From contig OY970069.1 in assembly GCA_963705325.1 (NCBI GenBank), forward strand, positions 806,001 through 870,000: a DNA stretch of 64,000 nucleotides, read 5' to 3'. The notes below the pieces were generated by a model that saw nothing but the letters and a program-made list of their open reading frames with translations, was not told the DNA's origin and did not search any database. Shown one piece after another: positions 8,636 to 18,458 of the stretch (position 1 is its first letter; the number at the start of each line of letters is the position of its first letter). Source of the DNA: DATARH01 sp963705325. GTDB lineage: Bacteria; Pseudomonadota; Alphaproteobacteria; ATCC43930; CGMCC-115725. Position numbers and translations under genes: made by a program.

Positions 8636-11326
8636 ATGGACTGGGATGACGCGCTCCCTTGGGCCTTTCTCCTCTTCATTGCTCCGTTCGTGATGGCGAT
8701 CCGCTCGCTGGTCGTCCAGCATCGACTCAAAGCGCAGGTCGAGGCCCTCGTCGGCAAAGTCGCGATGCTCGATCACCGCATCTTCCGTCTCGACGAACGG
8801 CTCACGACGCTTGGCGGTGGCGTACCAACCGCACCACCGCTGGAACCGTCCGCCGCACCGGAAACGCCGGTTGTGCCCGCGGGACCGGTCGCACCGGCGT
8901 CAGAAGCAGTATCGAGCCCAACGCCGGCGCCCGCGCCTCCGGAGCCGGTAATGGCGGCTGCCCCACCGCCGCCGCTTCCTACGGCCCCTCGCCGCAGCTT
9001 CGAGCAGCGTTTCGCCGAGCGCTGGCTGGTCTGGCTCGGCGGCGTGACCCTGGCTCTGGGCGGCGCCTTTCTGGTCAAGCTGTCGATCGATTATGGGCTG
9101 CTGACGCCCTCAGTTCGCGTGATCCTCGCCGTGCTGCTCGGCATCGGATTGTGCGCTGCCGCCGATTGGGTGGCTCGGCGCGAACCGCCGAGCGAAGCCC
9201 CCGCTGCCAAGCCGTCACCCGTACCCCAAGCCCTGGCGGCGGCGGGTTCCGCGACGATTTTCGCCGCTTTCTACGCGGCGTATCAGCTTTACGGCCTGAT
9301 TTCTGGAACCCTGGTGTTTCCGCTGCTCGCCGCCACCGCGATCGCCACCGTGGCGCTGTCGCTGCGACATGGGATGTTTGTCGCCGCGGTCGGTCTCGTC
9401 GGCGCCTATGCGGTGCCGGCGCTGGTCTCGACCGATACGCCGCACGCCTTGCCGCTCTTCGCTTACCTCACCTTCGTAACCGCTGGGCTGCTTGCCGTGT
9501 TGCGGCATCGCGGCTGGTGGGTACTCGCCTGGCCGGCGCTCGCTGCAGCCTATGGCTGGGCGATGGTGTGGCTGGGCTCCGAGGCTGCGCATCCTGAAGC
9601 CTCGGTCGTCGGCGCCTACATCCTGGCGCAACTCGGCCTTTTCGCGGCCTTCCGGCGCGGCGTCCCGCGCGTCGGGTTCCTCAGCGGCATCGCTGATTCT
9701 GTGCAAGTCCAGCCGCTGGTTCGGGTCGCCGATGGCCTCTTCGCGATCGCCGCGTTCGTCCTCGTCCACGTCGCCGACTTCGATACGGCCAGCATCGTCA
9801 CCGGCTACGCGGCATCCGCCATCATGCTCGGGCTCGCCTATCGCGACTGCGAGCTCGACGACCTAATGGCAACCGCCGCGGCGCTGCCGCTCGCGGTGCT
9901 GGCCACCTGGCATTTGCCGCTGCTGGCGGCGCAGGACGTGTTTCTCGCCCAGTTGCGTTTGCCGGTGCCGTTCAGCGAGTTCACCACCGCTTGTATCGCC
10001 GCGGTCGCTCTTCTCGGCGGCGGCGGTTTCATCGCCCAAATGAGCGCGCCACGCCCCGGCCGCTGGGCGGGGATGTCGGTCATCGCCTCGGCGCTGATTC
10101 TCGTCATCGCCTACTGGCGGCTGCATGCCTACGGCCTCGATCTCGGCTGGAGCACCCTGGCGCTGGCGCTCGCGGGGCTGAACCTCGCGGCAGCGGCAAG
10201 CGTGGCGCGCCGCCGCGACGGCGAGCTTCAAATCGAAGTCGCGCTCGGCGCCTATGCGGTCGGCGTGCTTGGCGGCACCATCCTCGCCGCCACCTTTGCG
10301 CTGTCGACTGCGTGGCTGACTGTCGCGATTGCTTTGCACCTGCCGGCGCTCGGTTGGGTCGAAGGCCGGCTCGATCTCAAGGTGTTGCGCTGGGTCGCCG
10401 CCGTTGTCGCCGGCATCGTTATTGTGCGGTTGGCGCTCAATCCCTACGCGTTCGCCTACCCGATAGCCGCGCCGATTTTCAACTGGCTGCTTTACGGCTA
10501 TGGCGTTCCCGCCGCCGCGTTCATCGTCGCGACGCGGCAGTTCGGCGGCCGCGCCGACGATCTGCTGGTGCGCATGCTCGAAGCGGGCAGCCTGCTGCTG
10601 GTCACGATGCTGCTGACCTTTGAGCTGCGCCATGCGCTCTACGGGCGGATCGACGCGCCGCTCAGCGATCTCGGCAAGGATGCGCTATCGCCGCTGCTCT
10701 GGCTGTTGCTTGCCGCCGGCAGCATGAAGCTGGGCGAGACGCGCGACAGGGCGGTGCTGCGAGTCGGCGGCATCATCCTCGCCGTGCTCGCCAGCGCGCA
10801 GATCGTCTTCTGGCACGTCCTCGCGGGCAACCCGCTGTTCCGCGCCAGCTCGGTGGGCACGACGATGATCTTCGACGTGCTGAGCCTCGCCTATCTGCTG
10901 CCCGCGGCGCTCTATGCCGGGTTCGTGCTTTTGCGACTCGGCCCGCAGTGGGTGCGCCTCGCCGCCCGCATCCTCGCCGCGGGTCTGGTCTTTATCTGGG
11001 TCACCCTGGAGGTGCGCCACGCCTTCCAGGGGGAGGACATCTCGCTCAGCCTCTTCCGCAGCAACTTCAGCGACGCCGAGTGGTACGCCTATTCGGCCGC
11101 ATGGCTCCTGTTCGCTGGGATCGGATTGGCCGTCGGTCTCGTCCGTCGCGACGAGTGGCTGCGCCGCGTGTCGCTTGCGGGCGTGAGCCTGGTCGTCGCC
11201 AAGGTATTCTTATCAGATATGGCAGAGCTTGAAGGCATATATCGTGCGCTATCCTTCCTTGGGCTCGGCGGTGCGCTGATCGGAATCGGCTACGCCTATC
11301 GCAAGCTGCGTCCGGCGCAGGAATAG
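8636..11326 (+). CDS. DUF2339 domain-containing large membrane protein
   Basis: An approximately 896-residue inner-membrane protein of the DUF2339 family, whose function is not established. It starts with one hydrophobic segment (PWAFLLFIAPFVMAI), then a short heptad-like stretch (VEALVGKVAMLDHRIFRLDERL) and a Pro/Ala-rich linker to about residue 120. The conserved entry segment ERWLVWLGGVTLALGGAFLV follows, and after it more than twenty hydrophobic helices. I chose ATG 8636 because it gives a leader behind the predicted promoter and the usual family start. In-frame ATGs at 8564 and 8576 fall inside or right at that promoter. It is divergent from a TetR gene that probably controls it, and its stop abuts the priA stop with no gap. 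Confidence 0.85.
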   Translation: MDWDDALPWAFLLFIAPFVMAIRSLVVQHRLKAQVEALVGKVAMLDHRIFRLDERLTTLGGGVPTAPPLEPSAAPETPVVPAGPVAPASEAVSSPTPAPAPPEPVMAAAPPPPLPTAPRRSFEQRFAERWLVWLGGVTLALGGAFLVKLSIDYGLLTPSVRVILAVLLGIGLCAAADWVARREPPSEAPAAKPSPVPQALAAAGSATIFAAFYAAYQLYGLISGTLVFPLLAATAIATVALSLRHGMFVAAVGLVGAYAVPALVSTDTPHALPLFAYLTFVTAGLLAVLRHRGWWVLAWPALAAAYGWAMVWLGSEAAHPEASVVGAYILAQLGLFAAFRRGVPRVGFLSGIADSVQVQPLVRVADGLFAIAAFVLVHVADFDTASIVTGYAASAIMLGLAYRDCELDDLMATAAALPLAVLATWHLPLLAAQDVFLAQLRLPVPFSEFTTACIAAVALLGGGGFIAQMSAPRPGRWAGMSVIASALILVIAYWRLHAYGLDLGWSTLALALAGLNLAAAASVARRRDGELQIEVALGAYAVGVLGGTILAATFALSTAWLTVAIALHLPALGWVEGRLDLKVLRWVAAVVAGIVIVRLALNPYAFAYPIAAPIFNWLLYGYGVPAAAFIVATRQFGGRADDLLVRMLEAGSLLLVTMLLTFELRHALYGRIDAPLSDLGKDALSPLLWLLLAAGSMKLGETRDRAVLRVGGIILAVLASAQIVFWHVLAGNPLFRASSVGTTMIFDVLSLAYLLPAALYAGFVLLRLGPQWVRLAARILAAGLVFIWVTLEVRHAFQGEDISLSLFRSNFSDAEWYAYSAAWLLFAGIGLAVGLVRRDEWLRRVSLAGVSLVVAKVFLSDMAELEGIYRALSFLGLGGALIGIGYAYRKLRPAQE

Positions 11327-13573
11327 CTACAAGAAACTGTACGGGTCGATATCGACCTGGAGCCGCACCGACCCGCCGAACTTGACCTTGGCGAGCCACT
11401 CGCGCAGCACCGCCTGGACGTTGACCGAGCGTTCGGCCTGGAGCAGCAAGCGGCGGCGGTGGCGGCCGCGCAGCACCGCGAGCGGCGCCGGCGCGGGGCC
11501 GAGCACCGTGACGCCGGGCACATGCGGCGCGGCGCGGGCCAGCGCGCGGGCGGCGAAATCGGCGCTCTCGGCATCGTTCGCGCTGACAATTAGCGCCGCC
11601 AGCCGGGCGAAGGGCGGCAGATGCGCCGCCCGCCGCTGCGCCGCCTCGGCCTCGAGGAAACGGTCGCGGTCATTCGCCGCCAGCGCCTTCATCACCGGCT
11701 GCTCGGGCATGTAGGTCTGGATCAGCACGCGGCCTAGGCGTTCTTCGCGCCCGGCGCGACCGGCGACCTGATGCAGGAGTTGATAGGTGCGCTCGGCGGC
11801 ACGCAGATCCCCGCCGCCCAGCCCGATATCGGCATCGACAATGCCGACCAGCGTCAGCATCGGGAAGTGGTGTCCTTTTGCGACGATCTGGGTTCCGATC
11901 ATCACGTCGTAGCGGTGCGCCGCCATCGCATCGGCGAGGTCGGCGGCAGCACGCGGCCCGGGAAGCGCGTCGCTGACCATCAGTGCGGTTCGCGCGTCGG
12001 GGAAGCGCTCGGCGACCTCCTCGCTCAGGCGTTCGACCCCGGGTCCACACGGCACCAGCGTGCCGGCGCTCAAGCATTCCGGGCAGAACGGCGGCAGCGG
12101 CACCGAATAGCCGCAATGATGACAGAGCAGCCGCCCGGTGAAACGGTGCTCGACCAGCCAGGCGGTGCAGCTCGGGCATTGGAAACGGTGGCCGCAGGAG
12201 CGGCACAAGGTCAACGGTGCGTAGCCGCGGCGGTTGAGAAACAGCAGCGCCTGTTCGCCATCGGCCAAGGTTTCTTCCAACGCCTTCACCAGCGGCGGCG
12301 ACAGGAAGCGGCCGGGCGCCAGCTTCTCCTTGCGCATGTCGATGAGGGCGACCGACGGAAGGCTCGCCGCGCCATGCCGTTCCGGAAGGTGGACGCTGTC
12401 GTAGCGGCCGCGCGAGACGTTGATCACGGTTTCGAGCGACGGCGTCGCCGACACCAGCACGATCGGGATCTGCGCCAGCGAGGCGCGCAACACCGCCATG
12501 TCACGCGCCTGATAACAGACGCCGTCCTCCTGCTTGTAGGAGAGGTCGTGCTCCTCATCGACGATGATCAGACCCAACTCGGAAAACGGCAGGAACAACG
12601 CCGAACGGGCCCCGACGACGACGCGCGCGCGGCCGTTCGCGACCGCGCGCCAAGCGTCACGCCGCTGGGTCTGCCCGATATCGGAGTGCCATTCCGTCGG
12701 CGCAGCGCCAAATCGTCGGCGAAACCGCTCGAGCCATTGCACCGACAGCGCGATTTCGGGCAGCAGCACCAGCACCTGCCTGCCGCGGGCCAGTGCTGCG
12801 GCGACCGCGGCGAAATAGGTCTCGGTCTTGCCCGAACCGGTGACCCCATCGAGCACGGTGACATGGAACCCGCCACTCTCGACTCGTTCGACGAGGCGCT
12901 GCGCCGCCTTCTGTTGAGCCGCTGACAGTTTCGGACCGGGCGCTTGCCAGTCCGGTTCCTCGACTCGCGGCGGCATCGGCGGCGCCAGTCGGTCGCTGGC
13001 AAGGCCGGCGGCGACCAAGCCGCGCACCACGGCGGCACCGACCCCTGCCTCGCGCGCGGCCTCCGCCATCGGCATGGCGGAGCCGTCGCGCAACACCTCC
13101 AGAACCCGCCGCCGGCCTGCGGTCAGCCGCTTTGGCGGCGGCGATTCGACGAGAGCCGTCGCCCCCGCTTCAGTGATGGCGCAGACGCGGCGTGGGGTTG
13201 ACGGCAGCAGCGCCGCTTCGCTGCGCATCGCCATGCTCAGCACCATGCCCGGCGGCGCCAGCGTGTAAGCGGCGACCCGATCGATGAAGCGGCGCAGTTC
13301 CGCCGGCAGTGCCGGAGACGGCAACACCTCCATGATCGGTTTCAGCCGTTCCGCCGGCACGTCGTCGCATTCGCCTTCCCACACCACGCCGATCATCCGG
13401 CGCGAGCCCAGGGTGACGCGCACGAACCGGCCCGGTTCCACTCGCGGTTCGCCATCGGGTATGCGGTAATCGAGCGCTGCGGGCAATGGCAGCGGCAGCA
13501 ACACCCGCACCCGTTCGTGCTCTGGCGCCGGCGCGTCGTTGAGGGCGCCGCAGTTGGCAGGGCAATCAGCCAT
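11327..13573 (-). CDS. priA: Primosomal protein N' (replication restart helicase PriA)
   Basis: This 748-residue PriA is the 3'-5' superfamily 2 helicase that reloads the replisome at stalled forks. The N-terminal DNA-binding domain (RVLLPLPLPAALDYRIPDG) is followed by Walker A GVTGSGKT at residues 243-250 and Walker B DEEH at 339-342. The zinc-binding cysteines are intact (CRSCGHRFQCPSC, then CHHCG and CPEC). Helicase motifs QIVAKGHHFP and QVAGRAGR follow. All motifs look functional. It converges on the DUF2339 gene and is divergent from the DUF484-xerC pair across about 80 bases. Confidence 0.96.
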   Translation of the reverse strand: MADCPANCGALNDAPAPEHERVRVLLPLPLPAALDYRIPDGEPRVEPGRFVRVTLGSRRMIGVVWEGECDDVPAERLKPIMEVLPSPALPAELRRFIDRVAAYTLAPPGMVLSMAMRSEAALLPSTPRRVCAITEAGATALVESPPPKRLTAGRRRVLEVLRDGSAMPMAEAAREAGVGAAVVRGLVAAGLASDRLAPPMPPRVEEPDWQAPGPKLSAAQQKAAQRLVERVESGGFHVTVLDGVTGSGKTETYFAAVAAALARGRQVLVLLPEIALSVQWLERFRRRFGAAPTEWHSDIGQTQRRDAWRAVANGRARVVVGARSALFLPFSELGLIIVDEEHDLSYKQEDGVCYQARDMAVLRASLAQIPIVLVSATPSLETVINVSRGRYDSVHLPERHGAASLPSVALIDMRKEKLAPGRFLSPPLVKALEETLADGEQALLFLNRRGYAPLTLCRSCGHRFQCPSCTAWLVEHRFTGRLLCHHCGYSVPLPPFCPECLSAGTLVPCGPGVERLSEEVAERFPDARTALMVSDALPGPRAAADLADAMAAHRYDVMIGTQIVAKGHHFPMLTLVGIVDADIGLGGGDLRAAERTYQLLHQVAGRAGREERLGRVLIQTYMPEQPVMKALAANDRDRFLEAEAAQRRAAHLPPFARLAALIVSANDAESADFAARALARAAPHVPGVTVLGPAPAPLAVLRGRHRRRLLLQAERSVNVQAVLREWLAKVKFGGSVRLQVDIDPYSFL

Positions 13574-13652
13574 CGGCTACACTCGCGCGCGTGCCGGCGG
13601 CTCGCAAGAGGAGCTCTCGAGCGCCGCCGTTGAAGGACCAACTTGGTGTCGA

Positions 13653-14396
13653 ATGGTTGACCGTCCTCGCGACCAAACCAAAGCCGCCCGCGCCCCGGCG
13701 TCCACGGACGACTCGGGTGAGCTAAGCAGCCGCGCGGTGATCGCCTACTTGCATCGGCACCCCGAATTTCTCAACGAGCACCCTGAGGCCCTCCACCTGC
13801 TGCGCCCGCCTAGCCGCGAGGTTAGCGAGGGTGTGGTCGATTTCCAGCGCTTCCTGTTCGACCGTCAGCGCCAGGAGGTAGCGCGGCTCAACGCCGAATA
13901 CCGCAATCTGCTGACGGTCTGCCGCGGCAACCTCGCCAGCCAGACCCGTGTGCACAAGGCGGCGCTCGCGATCCTGGCGGCGCCGAGTTTTGGTCAGCTC
14001 CTACAAATCGTCACCACCGATCTCGCCGTCGTCCTCGATGTCGATGTCGTGACCATGGCGGTCGAGAACGTCGCCGGCATCACCCCGCGCTTCCCGGTGC
14101 AGGGCATCCACTTGTTGAAGGCCGGCACGGTCGAGGAATTGCTCGGCGAGGAACGCGCGGTGGTATACGACGCCGATGTGGCCGGCGATCCGGCGCTATT
14201 CGGCAGCGCGGCCGGATTGGTGCGTTCCCAGGCGTTGCTGCGGCTGCGCTTCGGGCGTGAGTCCCCGATGGGGCTCTTGTGCATCGGCACGCGCAAGCCT
14301 GGCCGGTTTCATCCCGGGCTCGGCACAGAGCTGCTCGGCTTTCTCGGCCGCATCGTCGGCATCGCCGTCGGCCTCTGGCTCAGTCCGGTGCGGTGA
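13653..14396 (+). CDS. DUF484 family protein (GAF-like) upstream of xerC
   Basis: A 247-residue DUF484 protein. The diagnostic N-terminal segment is VIAYLHRHPEFLNEHPE, followed by a short coiled-coil stretch (FLFDRQRQEVARLNAEYRNL) and a GAF-like C-terminal domain ending in SPMGLLCIGTRKPGRFHPG and GTELLGFLGRIVGIAVG. The biochemical role is unknown. The family very often sits directly upstream of xerC in proteobacteria, as here, where its TGA overlaps the xerC GTG in a GTGA. ATG 13653 was chosen because the frame upstream back to 13539 does not resemble the family. Confidence 0.85.
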   Translation: MVDRPRDQTKAARAPASTDDSGELSSRAVIAYLHRHPEFLNEHPEALHLLRPPSREVSEGVVDFQRFLFDRQRQEVARLNAEYRNLLTVCRGNLASQTRVHKAALAILAAPSFGQLLQIVTTDLAVVLDVDVVTMAVENVAGITPRFPVQGIHLLKAGTVEELLGEERAVVYDADVAGDPALFGSAAGLVRSQALLRLRFGRESPMGLLCIGTRKPGRFHPGLGTELLGFLGRIVGIAVGLWLSPVR

Positions 14397-15385
14397 GCAC
14401 ACCGACAGCGGCTTGCCCCAGGCCCTTCCCCACTCTTCCCGAACCGCTGCCGCTGGCCCGCTTTCAGGTCGGGCCAGATTTGCGAGACGCGATTGCGGCG
14501 TGGCTCGACTGGCTCACCGCCGAACGCCGAGCCTCTGCCCACACGATTTCCGCATATGGCCGCGACCTCGCGGCGTTCTTCGATTTCCTCGGGGCGCATC
14601 GCGGCGAGGTGCCGAGCTTGATGGATATGTCGGCGCTCTCCCCGGCCGACTTTCGCGCCTACATGGCGCATCGTGCGATGGATGGCCGCGGACGGACGAC
14701 GATCGCCCGCGGTCTCTCGGTGCTGCGCGGCTTCGTCCGGTTTCTCGAGCGGCGCAAGCTCGCCTCAGCACCGGGCCTGGCCGTGCTCCGCGCGCCAAAG
14801 CTGCCGGCGAGCGTGCCGAAGCCGTTGACCGTCGACGATGCCGCCGCCGCGGTCGCCGCCGCTGGCGATTTGTCGCAGAGCGTCTGGCAGCAGAAGCGCG
14901 ACATCGCGATCCTGACGCTGCTCTACGGCGGTGGGCTGCGGATTTCCGAGGCGCTGGGCCTGAGCTTGGCCGAAGCGCCGCGCGGCGAAATCCTGGTCGT
15001 CACCGGCAAGGGTCGTAAGCAGCGTCATGTGCCGGTGCTGCCCGCGGTGCGTGAGGCCGTCGCCGATTATATTGCCGCCTGTCCCTTTCCGCTGACAAAG
15101 GACGGGCCACTTTTTGTCGGAGCGCGGGGCGGCCCGCTCAACCCGCGCCTGGTGCAGCGCCAGATGCAGACACTGCGCGGCATGCTCGGCCTGCCCGACA
15201 CCGCGACACCGCATGCGCTGCGCCACAGTTTCGCGACGCATCTTTTGGGGGGTGGCGGCGATTTGCGGGCAATCCAGGAACTGCTCGGTCACGCCAGCCT
15301 GTCGACCACGCAACGCTACACCAAGGTCGAGCCGGAACAGCTATTGGCGGTTTACGACGCAGCGCACCCGAGGGCTCGGAGCTAG
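14393..15385 (+). CDS. xerC: Tyrosine recombinase XerC
   Basis: XerC and XerD resolve chromosome dimers at dif. This 330-residue protein has the SAM-like N-terminal domain (residues 30-125) and the complete catalytic set: Arg183 in GGLRISEAL, Lys206 in TGKGRKQR, His274 and Arg277 in HALRH, His300 in LGHAS, and the nucleophile Tyr309 in TTQRYTKV. The start is the GTG at 14393, overlapping the DUF484 stop by four bases (GTGA), so the two are probably translated together. Its 3' end overlaps the convergent sucD gene by four bases. The call XerC rather than XerD rests on the DUF484 linkage. Confidence 0.93.
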   Translation: MSTPTAACPRPFPTLPEPLPLARFQVGPDLRDAIAAWLDWLTAERRASAHTISAYGRDLAAFFDFLGAHRGEVPSLMDMSALSPADFRAYMAHRAMDGRGRTTIARGLSVLRGFVRFLERRKLASAPGLAVLRAPKLPASVPKPLTVDDAAAAVAAAGDLSQSVWQQKRDIAILTLLYGGGLRISEALGLSLAEAPRGEILVVTGKGRKQRHVPVLPAVREAVADYIAACPFPLTKDGPLFVGARGGPLNPRLVQRQMQTLRGMLGLPDTATPHALRHSFATHLLGGGGDLRAIQELLGHASLSTTQRYTKVEPEQLLAVYDAAHPRARS

Positions 15386-16254
15386 CCGAGAACCGCCTTT
15401 GCGGTGCTCCCGATTGCGGCCGGGGAGTTGGCTACAGTGACCCCGGCGCTCTTGAGCGCCTCAATCTTGTCGGCGGCGCTGCCCTTTCCACCGGCGATGA
15501 TCGCGCCGGCATGGCCCATACGGCGGCCCGGTGGCGCCGCGGTTCCGGCGATAAAGCCGATCACCGGCTTCTTTCGTTTCGCCGATTTGATCAGCGCCGC
15601 AGCATCCTCCTCACCGCGGCCACCAATTTCGCCGATCATCACGATGCCGTCGGTTTCCTTGTCGGCGAGGAACATCTCGATGACGTCGGTGAAATCGAGT
15701 CCATGCACCGGATCGCCGCCGATCCCGACGCAGCTCGATTGCCCGAGACCGGCGGCCGTGGTCTGCGCCACCGCCTCGTAAGTGAGCGTACCGGAACGCG
15801 AGACGATGCCGACCCGGCCGCGGCGGTGGATATGCCCCGGCATGATGCCGATCTTGCATTCGTCGGGAGTGATGACGCCGGGGCAATTTGGCCCGATGAG
15901 CGTCGTTTTGGCGCCGATAAGCGCGCGTTTCACGCGCACCATATCCTGCACCGGGATGCCGTCGGTGATGCAGACGACGAGCGGGATTTCCGCATCGATC
16001 GCCTCGAGGATCGCGTCGGCCGCGGCCGGCGGCGGGACATAGATGACGCTGGCGCTGCACCCGGTCGCCGCCTTGGCTTCGTGCACGGTGTCCCATACCG
16101 GCAGGTCGAGATGACGGCTACCGCCCTTTCCCGGCGTCACCCCGCCGACCATCTTGGTGCCGTAGGCGATCGCCTGCTCGGAATGAAACGTGCCCTGCGC
16201 GCCGGTGAAACCCTGGCAGATGACGGTGGTTGAGGCGTCGACGATGATCGCCAT
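15382..16254 (-). CDS. sucD: Succinyl-CoA synthetase alpha subunit
   Basis: This 290-residue alpha subunit of the TCA-cycle enzyme converts succinyl-CoA to succinate with nucleotide triphosphate formation. The N-terminal CoA-binding region contains CQGFTGAQGTFHSEQAI, and GHAGAII near residue 247 carries the phosphorylated active-site histidine. The ATG at 16254 shares its first base region with the sucC stop (TGATG), which supports coupled synthesis of the two subunits. Codons upstream of this ATG in the same frame are arginine-rich noise. It is last in the zapE-mdh-sucC-sucD run; sucAB do not follow in the window. Confidence 0.97.
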   Translation of the reverse strand: MAIIVDASTTVICQGFTGAQGTFHSEQAIAYGTKMVGGVTPGKGGSRHLDLPVWDTVHEAKAATGCSASVIYVPPPAAADAILEAIDAEIPLVVCITDGIPVQDMVRVKRALIGAKTTLIGPNCPGVITPDECKIGIMPGHIHRRGRVGIVSRSGTLTYEAVAQTTAAGLGQSSCVGIGGDPVHGLDFTDVIEMFLADKETDGIVMIGEIGGRGEEDAAALIKSAKRKKPVIGFIAGTAAPPGRRMGHAGAIIAGGKGSAADKIEALKSAGVTVANSPAAIGSTAKAVLG

Positions 16255-17423
16255 CACGCGGCTTCCGAGATCGATTTGACGACCTTCTGCGCGGCGTCGG
16301 CGAAATCGTCGGCGGTGATGATCGGCAGCCCGGATTGGCCGAGAATCTTGCGGCCGAGCTCGACATTGGTGCCCTCGAGCCGGACCACCAGGGGCACGTG
16401 CAGATTGACCTCTCGCGCCGCGGCGACGACGCCCTCGGCGATCACGTCGCACCGGGCGATGCCGCCGAAAATATTGACGAGGATCGCCTCGACGTTGGGA
16501 TCGGAGAGGATCAGCTTGAACGCGGCGGTGACCCGCTCGCGTGTCGCGCCGCCGCCGACATCGAGAAAATTCGCCGGGTTGCCGCCGTAGAGCTTGATGA
16601 TGTCCATCGTCGCCATCGCGAGGCCCGCGCCGTTGACCATGCAGCCGATATTGCCGTCGAGCTTGACGTAGCTCAGCGAATGCCTGGCGCCTTCGCGCTC
16701 GATCGGGTCTTCCTCGTCCTCGTCGCGCAGCGCTTCGATCTCGGGGTGGCGGAACAAGGCGTTGTCGTCAAAACCTATCTTGGCGTCGAGCGCGACGAGA
16801 CTGCCCGCGCCGGTCACGACGAGCGGGTTGATCTCCGCCAGCGAGGCGTCGAGCTCGGTAAAGGCGCGGTAGATACCGTTGACCAACGCCGTCATTGCCT
16901 TGACCTCGGCGGCGCCGAGCCCGAGCTCGAACGCCAGACGGCGGGCATGAAACGGCTCGATCCCGGTCGCTGGATCGATCGCCATGTGCATAATTTTTTC
17001 GGGTGCGCGCGCCGCCAGTTCTTCGATCTCGACCCCGCCCTCGGCAGCCGCGATCAGGGTCGTTCGCCCGCTGGTGCGGTCGACCGACAATGCCAAATAG
17101 AGCTCCCGAGCGATGTCCGAGGCCGCCTCGACATAGACCCGCTTGACGTCGCGTCCCTGGGGCCCGGTCTGGTGGGTGACGAGGCGTTTGCCGAGCATTC
17201 CCGCCGCCGCGGTTCCGGCCTCTTCCGGCGATTTCACCAGCTTGACTCCGCCCGCCTTGCCGCGCCCACCGGCATGGATTTGCGCCTTGACCGCCCAAAG
17301 CTGGCCGCCGAGCCGCTTCGCCACCGCCTCGGCCTCGGCCGCGGTGTAGGCGACCCCGCCGGGCTGCACCGGCACCCCGTATTTTGCCAGCAGCTCCTTT
17401 GCCTGGTATTCGTGGATGTTCAT
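16254..17423 (-). CDS. sucC: ADP-forming succinyl-CoA synthetase beta subunit
   Basis: This 389-residue beta subunit carries the ATP-grasp nucleotide-binding domain. It begins MNIHEYQAKELLAKYGVPV, the family hallmark, with AGGRGKAGGVKLV in the nucleotide-binding part. The C-terminal domain includes NFLDVGGGATRERV and ILVNIFGGIARCDVIAEG, which bind the phosphohistidine loop of alpha. Length is standard. The mdh stop lies just upstream (nine bases), so mdh, sucC and sucD probably share one transcript. Confidence 0.97.
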   Translation of the reverse strand: MNIHEYQAKELLAKYGVPVQPGGVAYTAAEAEAVAKRLGGQLWAVKAQIHAGGRGKAGGVKLVKSPEEAGTAAAGMLGKRLVTHQTGPQGRDVKRVYVEAASDIARELYLALSVDRTSGRTTLIAAAEGGVEIEELAARAPEKIMHMAIDPATGIEPFHARRLAFELGLGAAEVKAMTALVNGIYRAFTELDASLAEINPLVVTGAGSLVALDAKIGFDDNALFRHPEIEALRDEDEEDPIEREGARHSLSYVKLDGNIGCMVNGAGLAMATMDIIKLYGGNPANFLDVGGGATRERVTAAFKLILSDPNVEAILVNIFGGIARCDVIAEGVVAAAREVNLHVPLVVRLEGTNVELGRKILGQSGLPIITADDFADAAQKVVKSISEAA

Positions 17424-17432
17424 CGCGGCAAG

Positions 17433-18386
17433 CTAGGCTTGCAGCTTCTTGGCGACCTCGATCAATTCACGCACCGCGCCGCAGGACTTGTCGAATGCGG
17501 CTTTCTCGGCCGGGTCGAGGCTGATTTCGACAATCCTCTCGACGCCGCCGGCGCCGATCACCACCGGAACGCCGACATAGAGGTCCTTGACCCCGTATTG
17601 GCCGTCGAGCAGCGCCGCGCAGGGCAGCACCCGCTTCTTGTCGAGGAGATAAGCTTCGGCCATCGAGATCGCCGCGCTGGCAGGCGCATAGAACGCCGAA
17701 CCGGTTTTGAGGAAATTGACGATCTCGGCGCCGCCGTCGCGCGTGCGCTGGACAATCTGATCGACCTTGGCCTGGGTGGTCCAGCCCATCTTGATGATGT
17801 CCGGCAGCGGAATGCCGGCGACGGTCGTGTAGCGGATCGACGGCACCATCGTATCGCCATGGCCGCCGAGCACGAACGCGGTCACGTCTTCGACCGAAAC
17901 GCCCAGCTCCTCGGCGATGAAATAGCGGAAACGCGCGCTGTCGAGCACCCCGGCCATACCGACCACCCGGTTCGCCGGAAGCCCGCAGGCTTGCTTCATG
18001 ATCCACACCATCACGTCGAGCGGATTGGTAATGGTGATGACAAAGGCGCCGGGGCAATACTCCTTGATCGCCGCGCCGACCTGGGCCACGACCTTGGTGT
18101 TGATCCCGATAAGATCGTCGCGGCTCATGCCGGGCTTGCGCGGCACGCCGGCGGTGACGATCACGACATCCGCGCCCTTGATCGCCGCGTAATCGTTGGC
18201 GCCGGTGATATTGGCGTCGTAACCCTCGATCGAGGAGCCCTGGATGATGTCGAGCGCCTTGCCCTGGGGCACGCCGTCGACGATGTCGAACAGCACAACA
18301 TCGCCCAGTTCTTTAATCCCGGCCAACAACGCGAGAGTGCCGCCGATTTGGCCGGCGCCGATCAGCGCGATCTTCTTGCGTGCCAT
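17433..18386 (-). CDS. mdh: Malate dehydrogenase
   Basis: This 317-residue NAD-dependent malate dehydrogenase is of the LDH-like type found in alphaproteobacteria. The Rossmann motif is GAGQIGGT near residue 9. The substrate loop contains GVPRKPGMSRDDL with the catalytic-loop arginine, and the proton-relay histidine is in GGHGDTMVP. The ATG has a well-placed GAGGAA upstream. It is followed by sucC and preceded by zapE at 72 bases, an order commonly conserved in this class. Confidence 0.96.
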   Translation of the reverse strand: MARKKIALIGAGQIGGTLALLAGIKELGDVVLFDIVDGVPQGKALDIIQGSSIEGYDANITGANDYAAIKGADVVIVTAGVPRKPGMSRDDLIGINTKVVAQVGAAIKEYCPGAFVITITNPLDVMVWIMKQACGLPANRVVGMAGVLDSARFRYFIAEELGVSVEDVTAFVLGGHGDTMVPSIRYTTVAGIPLPDIIKMGWTTQAKVDQIVQRTRDGGAEIVNFLKTGSAFYAPASAAISMAEAYLLDKKRVLPCAALLDGQYGVKDLYVGVPVVIGAGGVERIVEISLDPAEKAAFDKSCGAVRELIEVAKKLQA

Positions 18387-18458
18387 GTCATTCCTCGTCG
18401 GTGGATGGTCGGGTCTTAGCGCGATTTCTGAAGCCGGGCAAGGCAGGCCGAAGCTCGC

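Noticed and set aside
11771..12925. 384-codon open frame on the plus strand
   Set aside because: Antisense to the conserved helicase core of priA; low-complexity product with no family features.
16335..18419. 694-codon open frame on the plus strand
   Set aside because: It is antisense to sucC and mdh, both clearly real. Its translation is rich in Arg, Asp and His with no motifs, typical of a shadow frame in GC-rich DNA.
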